A stretch of DNA of 64,000 nucleotides from Guyparkeria hydrothermalis (GTDB lineage Bacteria; Pseudomonadota; Gammaproteobacteria; Halothiobacillales; Halothiobacillaceae): the NCBI RefSeq assembly GCF_023555375.1, contig NZ_JAJSEE010000001.1, positions 248,001 through 312,000 on the forward strand, written 5' to 3'. The position numbers and the translations under genes were made by a program. The stretch's first letter is position 1. Every line of letters begins with the position of its first letter. Below the pieces are notes generated by a model. That model had not been told where the DNA came from. It was given only the letters and a program-made list of their open reading frames with translations, and searched no databases. Below, piece after piece: positions 60,143-64,000 of the stretch.

Positions 60143-60799
60143 TCAGGAGCCGAACGGGTTGTCGATCACCGGTCTGATCTGCAGGAGGCCGCAGCCAAAG
60201 GCTCGCCCTCGTCCGATGCCGCGGGCAAAGCTCTCACGGAACCGCGCCTCATCCGTTACTTCGAGCAGACCGGTCAGGTGGGCCTGAGACAGCGTGATGT
60301 GGTTTCCATGTTTTCCTTTGAATTGCTGGACATTCACCTGCCCGACCTGAAGTGATTGCGCAGGGGCCGAGAACCCCCAGTTCTCTGCGCTGCGCTCGAC
60401 GAACCACTTCTCGATGGCATCCCGCCCCTTGATGGGTACGCGCTTGCCGGCGCTCGTGACGGTCGGGTTGACGACCACTTCGAATCGATACCGGGGATGG
60501 CGCAGAAAGTCCTCGGGAATGGGCCGCGATTCGACTTCACCGAAGGCTTCCCCGTCCCAAATCACACCTTGGGCCGCGGCCCGGTCGGAAAGGGTAAGAA
60601 TGGTTCTTCCCAGGCGATTTCCGCCCTTGTCGGCGAATACGATCCCGCTGGGATCATGTCCGCGCTTCTCCGCTTCGGTTCTTGTATCGTCGAACAAGCT
60701 GTAGACGACTCGATGCAACGAATAGGGATCGGTGATGGCAAGTTTTCGGATGGCTCGCCGATCGAGCCGCAGGACACTGGCGTATAGCGCGTCTGTCAT
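60143..60799 (-). CDS. cas6e: CRISPR RNA endoribonuclease Cas6e (CasE)
   Basis: Cleaves the pre-crRNA at the base of each repeat hairpin; 218 residues. The N-terminus MTDALYASVLRLDRRAI precedes the catalytic-His region DPYSLHRVVYSLF. The C-terminal Gly-rich loop GIGRGRAFGCGLLQIRPV binds the repeat RNA. The ATG overlaps the cse2 stop by 4 bp. A longer in-frame start at 60847 would overlap cse2 more deeply and is rejected. Confidence 0.94.
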   Translation of the reverse strand: MTDALYASVLRLDRRAIRKLAITDPYSLHRVVYSLFDDTRTEAEKRGHDPSGIVFADKGGNRLGRTILTLSDRAAAQGVIWDGEAFGEVESRPIPEDFLRHPRYRFEVVVNPTVTSAGKRVPIKGRDAIEKWFVERSAENWGFSAPAQSLQVGQVNVQQFKGKHGNHITLSQAHLTGLLEVTDEARFRESFARGIGRGRAFGCGLLQIRPVIDNPFGS

Positions 60800-61359
60800 G
60801 CCCCCTCCTCTTCCTTGAAATGACCCCGAAAAAAATCCTGCGCCCACCGGGCCCGGGTCCGCTCGCCATAGCGATGAAACCAGCTCAATTCATTGAGCAG
60901 GCGGGCATAGTCGAGCCTCGCGCCCAGACGTGACTGCACCAGCGTGAGGATCGGGCGCAACACCTCGCAGGCTTCTTCCGTGGAATCACAGGCAAGCAGA
61001 CGACGTAGCCGGGCGCGAGCCGGCGCGCTCTCCTTGCCATCCGGATAGCTATGAGCAAGGCCGGCTCCTATCGAAAGCGCACCATTCTTCTCCGCGTGAG
61101 CCCGCATCATCGCTGCGCCGACAGTCACGAAAGGCAGTCGCTGATCCCGGCACTCCAGATCGATGCCAAAATCCGCTAGCACTTCCCAGACTTGGTACTC
61201 CGTAGCGGGGTTGTCCGCCCGCCGGAACCGTGCCGAGAGACCCTTGTCGTTGCGGGCCCTCTCGAGCAGGTAAGCGACGAAGCGGTGCCCTCGACTGGAT
61301 TCGTGGCCACTCGTTTTGCTCCGGGTCGCCTCCTCGGTGGTTTGATTCTCCATCATCAT
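60796..61359 (-). CDS. cse2: Type I-E Cascade small subunit Cse2 (CasB/Cas11)
   Basis: A dimer stabilises the crRNA/target and non-target strands; 187 residues, mostly helical. Family features are LSARFRRADNPATEYQVWEV near residue 45 and a C-terminal DYARLLNELSWFHRYGERTR. Both ends overlap neighbours by 4 bp (ATGA with cas8e upstream and cas6e downstream), so the three are translationally coupled. AAGGGG before the ATG is the ribosome site. Confidence 0.93.
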   Translation of the reverse strand: MMMENQTTEEATRSKTSGHESSRGHRFVAYLLERARNDKGLSARFRRADNPATEYQVWEVLADFGIDLECRDQRLPFVTVGAAMMRAHAEKNGALSIGAGLAHSYPDGKESAPARARLRRLLACDSTEEACEVLRPILTLVQSRLGARLDYARLLNELSWFHRYGERTRARWAQDFFRGHFKEEEGA

Positions 61360-62957
61360 GCCCCTTGGGTCGTGGGTTGTTGTCGTTCGGCGGTCTCGAG
61401 ATAACCGGCAGGCGGATTCGGACGTCGGTTTGCCCAGGCCTCCAATTGCCGAGCTGTTTCCCTTGGTGCGTACAGGTCGAACACTTTGTGCGCGTGCTGC
61501 ACAAAGCGGTGTCTCAATGCCTCTCGGGCCTGCGACTCCCGCTCCCCTCGCTCGCAGTTATCGACGAGAGTCTGGAAATCCCGCTCACAGAACTGCCAGA
61601 AGAGGTTTGAGCCCAGCGCCGCTTGTGCACCGGCATACTCAGGCGTGGCATGAAGGTCTGCAAAATAGTTGCGCAAGGAGCCGTAAACGGTGCTTGCGAG
61701 CTTATCCATTCCCTTCATTTCAAGATCGAGGTGGTTGAGCCAGACCGTGCCGAGGTCATCGCCGTCAATCCAGACTGTCGATTCAAGAAAGTCGTCGTCC
61801 TGCTTGGCCGACTGATCGCCCGATGTGCTGCTTACCCGGATTCCACCTGTCCAGACGCACAGTCGCTCTTTCCGCTGCTTCATTCGTTGGACGCCGACTC
61901 GAAACGCCATATTCTCGAAGCCTGCTGTACTTCCACTTTCCAAGAACGAGAGAAAAGCAGGAAGCTCTCTCCAGGGGCGTTTTTCCAGGTTCACGTATTT
62001 CGCTTTCGGCAGCTTGTCGCTCTGATCGAGCATCAGGGTGGGCTCGAACCAGCCCTCGCTGACCTTGGGATACTGAATGCCATCGAGGTAATAAATCCCA
62101 CCATCCTTGAGGTAGACAAACCGCGAGACCCCAACCAGACACCCCTGGTAACTTTCCCTGATGGCCTTGGCCCGAGCGTCCTGCTCGTGAGCGGGCATGG
62201 CTTCCCAGGCAGGACACCCCACTCCCTCTGGCCACCGGTTCGCCTTTTCAATCTGTTCCCTGGTCAGCACATTCAACCAGACATCCTTTCGCAGGTCTCC
62301 GGTTACCACGAGCCCATGCAGCTGACCCACGAACCCCCCAAGACTGGGGCCTGCAGGCGCGCTGTGCTTGTCACTGAGCACGGTGCCGGCAAGGGATTTC
62401 ATCCCCCCCTCAACCCGCTTCCCAGCAAAGGCGAAGTTCATCAGGGTCAGCATGAAGAGGGCCTGTTCACCCGAATCCAGTTCTTTTCCCAGCATGGTGT
62501 GGGAGAGCATCGAGTTGTTGTCCGATGGAAGATCCGGATAGAAGCCGGCACCGAATGGCTTCGGTGCCCCTTTCTGTATCTCTTGCTTCTTCTTCCCGCG
62601 CGTCTTGGCCTTCTTCAATCGGGCGTCCGTCCGGGCGGCGACCAAGGACTCCACCGTTGGCATCTGCAGGAAGGGGACTTCACCGAACAAAAAGAAGCGG
62701 TGGCGCCACCTTTCCAGGTAAGAGAGACAGCGCGATGCCAGACCTTCAGGCCCCATCTTCCGCCACTCTTCCTCGTCTTCGGGCGTGCAGGCGGCCTGTG
62801 CAATGGCAAGGAGCAGCTTCATGACGGCCAGCTTCTGGATCGGGTTTCCGCCCAGTGCACGGATGTCCGTGCGGGAAAAGATGTCTGCCAGACCTACCCT
62901 GCCGTGGTCGGCCACCGGGATCCAAGGCTCGTCGATCAGGTTGTATTCATTTCTCAT
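61356..62957 (-). CDS. cas8e: Type I-E Cascade large subunit Cas8e (Cse1/CasA)
   Basis: Recognises the PAM and recruits Cas3; 533 residues (E. coli 502). The opening MRNEYNLIDEPWIPVADHGR is the CasA signature, followed by LLAIAQAACTPEDEEEW. The L1-loop region lies near residue 130 in a Lys-rich stretch (KKAKTRGKKKQEIQKG), and the C-terminal four-helix bundle ends the protein. It starts just 6 bp after the cas3 stop. Confidence 0.95.
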   Translation of the reverse strand: MRNEYNLIDEPWIPVADHGRVGLADIFSRTDIRALGGNPIQKLAVMKLLLAIAQAACTPEDEEEWRKMGPEGLASRCLSYLERWRHRFFLFGEVPFLQMPTVESLVAARTDARLKKAKTRGKKKQEIQKGAPKPFGAGFYPDLPSDNNSMLSHTMLGKELDSGEQALFMLTLMNFAFAGKRVEGGMKSLAGTVLSDKHSAPAGPSLGGFVGQLHGLVVTGDLRKDVWLNVLTREQIEKANRWPEGVGCPAWEAMPAHEQDARAKAIRESYQGCLVGVSRFVYLKDGGIYYLDGIQYPKVSEGWFEPTLMLDQSDKLPKAKYVNLEKRPWRELPAFLSFLESGSTAGFENMAFRVGVQRMKQRKERLCVWTGGIRVSSTSGDQSAKQDDDFLESTVWIDGDDLGTVWLNHLDLEMKGMDKLASTVYGSLRNYFADLHATPEYAGAQAALGSNLFWQFCERDFQTLVDNCERGERESQAREALRHRFVQHAHKVFDLYAPRETARQLEAWANRRPNPPAGYLETAERQQPTTQGA

Positions 62958-62963
62958 GCTGTT

Positions 62964-64000
62964 TCAGTCCTTTCTGCGTTCGGCCTGATAACCCAGTTCA
63001 TGGCGATAGAAGGTCCGGAACTTATCGTTGGCGGCGTGACCATCAAGCCCGACCACTTCCCGCGCATCGTTCACCAATCCAACCCGAAATGACGAAACCT
63101 CGTCCTCCGGTTGCCCGAGATAGAAGCAGTTTCCCAATCCGTAACGCCGCAGTTGCCGCACCGGCAACGCCCTTGGAGCCTGATGTTCGGCCACTCTCAC
63201 TTTCTGTCGAGCCAACTGGACACTCAGAACCCGCCACTCGCGCCTTTGCAGGACATGACGGTCCCATGGAATCTTATGGCGGCTACCGTCGAGCAAGGTG
63301 ACGATCGTCTCGCGGTTGTCGGGCCGCGAGCGGATATCGCTCAAGAGGAGAACCTCGGTGGACTCCATGTCGCTGTAACGCGTGCCCGCCTTGTCCTCGG
63401 ATTGCGTCTTGCCACCGAGTGAAAGAGCCCCGCGGGCGAGTCGCCTCATGGTCGATATGCCCGTTTTTCGCCGGTTCCCTTCGTGCAATTCGTGCAGCCA
63501 TCGAGCCATCGGTCCGGTCTCTTCCCGGGCTCGATAGGTGGCATCGATCATCGGCCGGATATCCTCTGGCAGTTTGATCTCACCGCGGTCCTGCCAGACC
63601 CCCAGACTTCGGCACAGGACATAAGCGTCGTATACAGCCTCCGTGGAACCAAAAGCCTTCGACGGATTCTCAACAGCGTCGACCAGGGCGGGGGCCAAAA
63701 TGGCCGCCTCGCACCGGCTACCGGCGGGCCGTGCCGTTCCCTCGTGGCGCCAAAGCCGACCCAGACGCTGGAACAGCATGTCGGTGGGGCAAAATCGGGC
63801 AACAAGGTAATCGGCATCGATATCTAGGGACTGTTCCAGCACCTGCGTGCCGACGAGGATGCAGCCACCCCCAGATGACCCTGCCCGTCCACCCCGCCCG
63901 AAACGGCCAACCCATCGATCCTCGAGGCTTTCGCGATCGGACGCGGTAAAGCGGGAATGCAACAACCCGATTTCGATGCCTGCATCCCGGGCGCGCGCCG
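62964..64000 (-). CDS. cas3: CRISPR-associated helicase/nuclease Cas3, C-terminal part
   Basis: Degrades target DNA after recruitment by Cascade. Only the last roughly 345 codons are inside the window; the frame is open to base 64000. Helicase motif V (ILVGTQVLEQSLDIDADYLV) and motif VI (FQRLGRLWRH) are visible, followed by the family C-terminal region with YGLGNCFYLGQPEDEVSSF. The N-terminal HD nuclease and motifs I-IV lie outside. It probably heads the operon cas3-cas8e-cse2-cas6e-cas7e-cas5e. Confidence 0.93.
   Translation of the reverse strand, partial: ARARDAGIEIGLLHSRFTASDRESLEDRWVGRFGRGGRAGSSGGGCILVGTQVLEQSLDIDADYLVARFCPTDMLFQRLGRLWRHEGTARPAGSRCEAAILAPALVDAVENPSKAFGSTEAVYDAYVLCRSLGVWQDRGEIKLPEDIRPMIDATYRAREETGPMARWLHELHEGNRRKTGISTMRRLARGALSLGGKTQSEDKAGTRYSDMESTEVLLLSDIRSRPDNRETIVTLLDGSRHKIPWDRHVLQRREWRVLSVQLARQKVRVAEHQAPRALPVRQLRRYGLGNCFYLGQPEDEVSSFRVGLVNDAREVVGLDGHAANDKFRTFYRHELGYQAERRKD

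Overview
The window looks like a chromosomal segment of a high-GC gammaproteobacterium. Gene order supports this: rne/rluC are divergent and followed by a HAD phosphatase and sppA, purM overlaps purN, and tRNA-Leu/tig/clpP/clpX/lon/hupB/ppiD runs in the order known from Pseudomonas and Escherichia, with fabI and a yej-type peptide importer nearby. A Tat-exported high-potential iron-sulfur protein, a secreted two-domain rhodanese and a DUF4395 membrane protein would fit a sulfur-oxidising, Halothiobacillaceae- or Ectothiorhodospiraceae-like bacterium, but that placement is inference.

Layout. 1-6.7 kb: leuS (cut by the window edge), DUF1451 zinc-ribbon protein, rhodanese, DUF2238 and CIA30 proteins, a small secreted protein, tRNA-Ala, low-molecular-weight phosphatase. 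6.7-16 kb: rne, rluC, HAD phosphatase, sppA, clpS, clpA. 16-26.4 kb: infA, nitroreductase, glnS, HiPIP, DUF2007, purMN, YdcH, and a FadL porin beside an acyl-CoA synthetase. 26.4-29.8 kb: a variable island with a DUF4160/DUF2442 pair, a giant self-complementary repeat element and an AT-richer OLD-family nuclease. 29.8-43.1 kb: dnaE, DUF455 protein with a ModE-like regulator, yejA/Cys-rich lipoprotein/yejB/yejE without a visible yejF, fabI, DUF4395, a dicarboxylate/glutamate symporter. 43.1-55.7 kb: protein-quality-control and secretion block (ppiD, hupB, lon, clpX, clpP, tig, tRNA-Leu, ffh, typA). 56.1-64 kb: type I-E CRISPR-Cas with 34 repeats, a leader, and cas5e, cas7e, cas6e, cse2, cas8e and the C-terminal part of cas3.

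The proteolysis genes fit together: ClpS feeds ClpA, trigger factor and PpiD fold new or exported proteins, ClpXP and Lon degrade failures. The CRISPR locus looks competent for interference, but no cas1/cas2 lies between cas5e and the array or on the trailer side inside the window. The array contains a copied three-spacer block and decayed repeats, including the leader-proximal one, which suggests an array that is reshuffled rather than actively acquiring spacers.

The most unusual structure is the roughly 680-bp element at 27145-27826. Its two halves are inverted copies of each other, and each half also folds into its own hairpins whose stem bases differ between halves while pairing is kept. 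Two other dispersed repeat families are present: five paired REP-like (REPIN-like) elements, and two elements bounded by perfect 22-25 bp inverted repeats.
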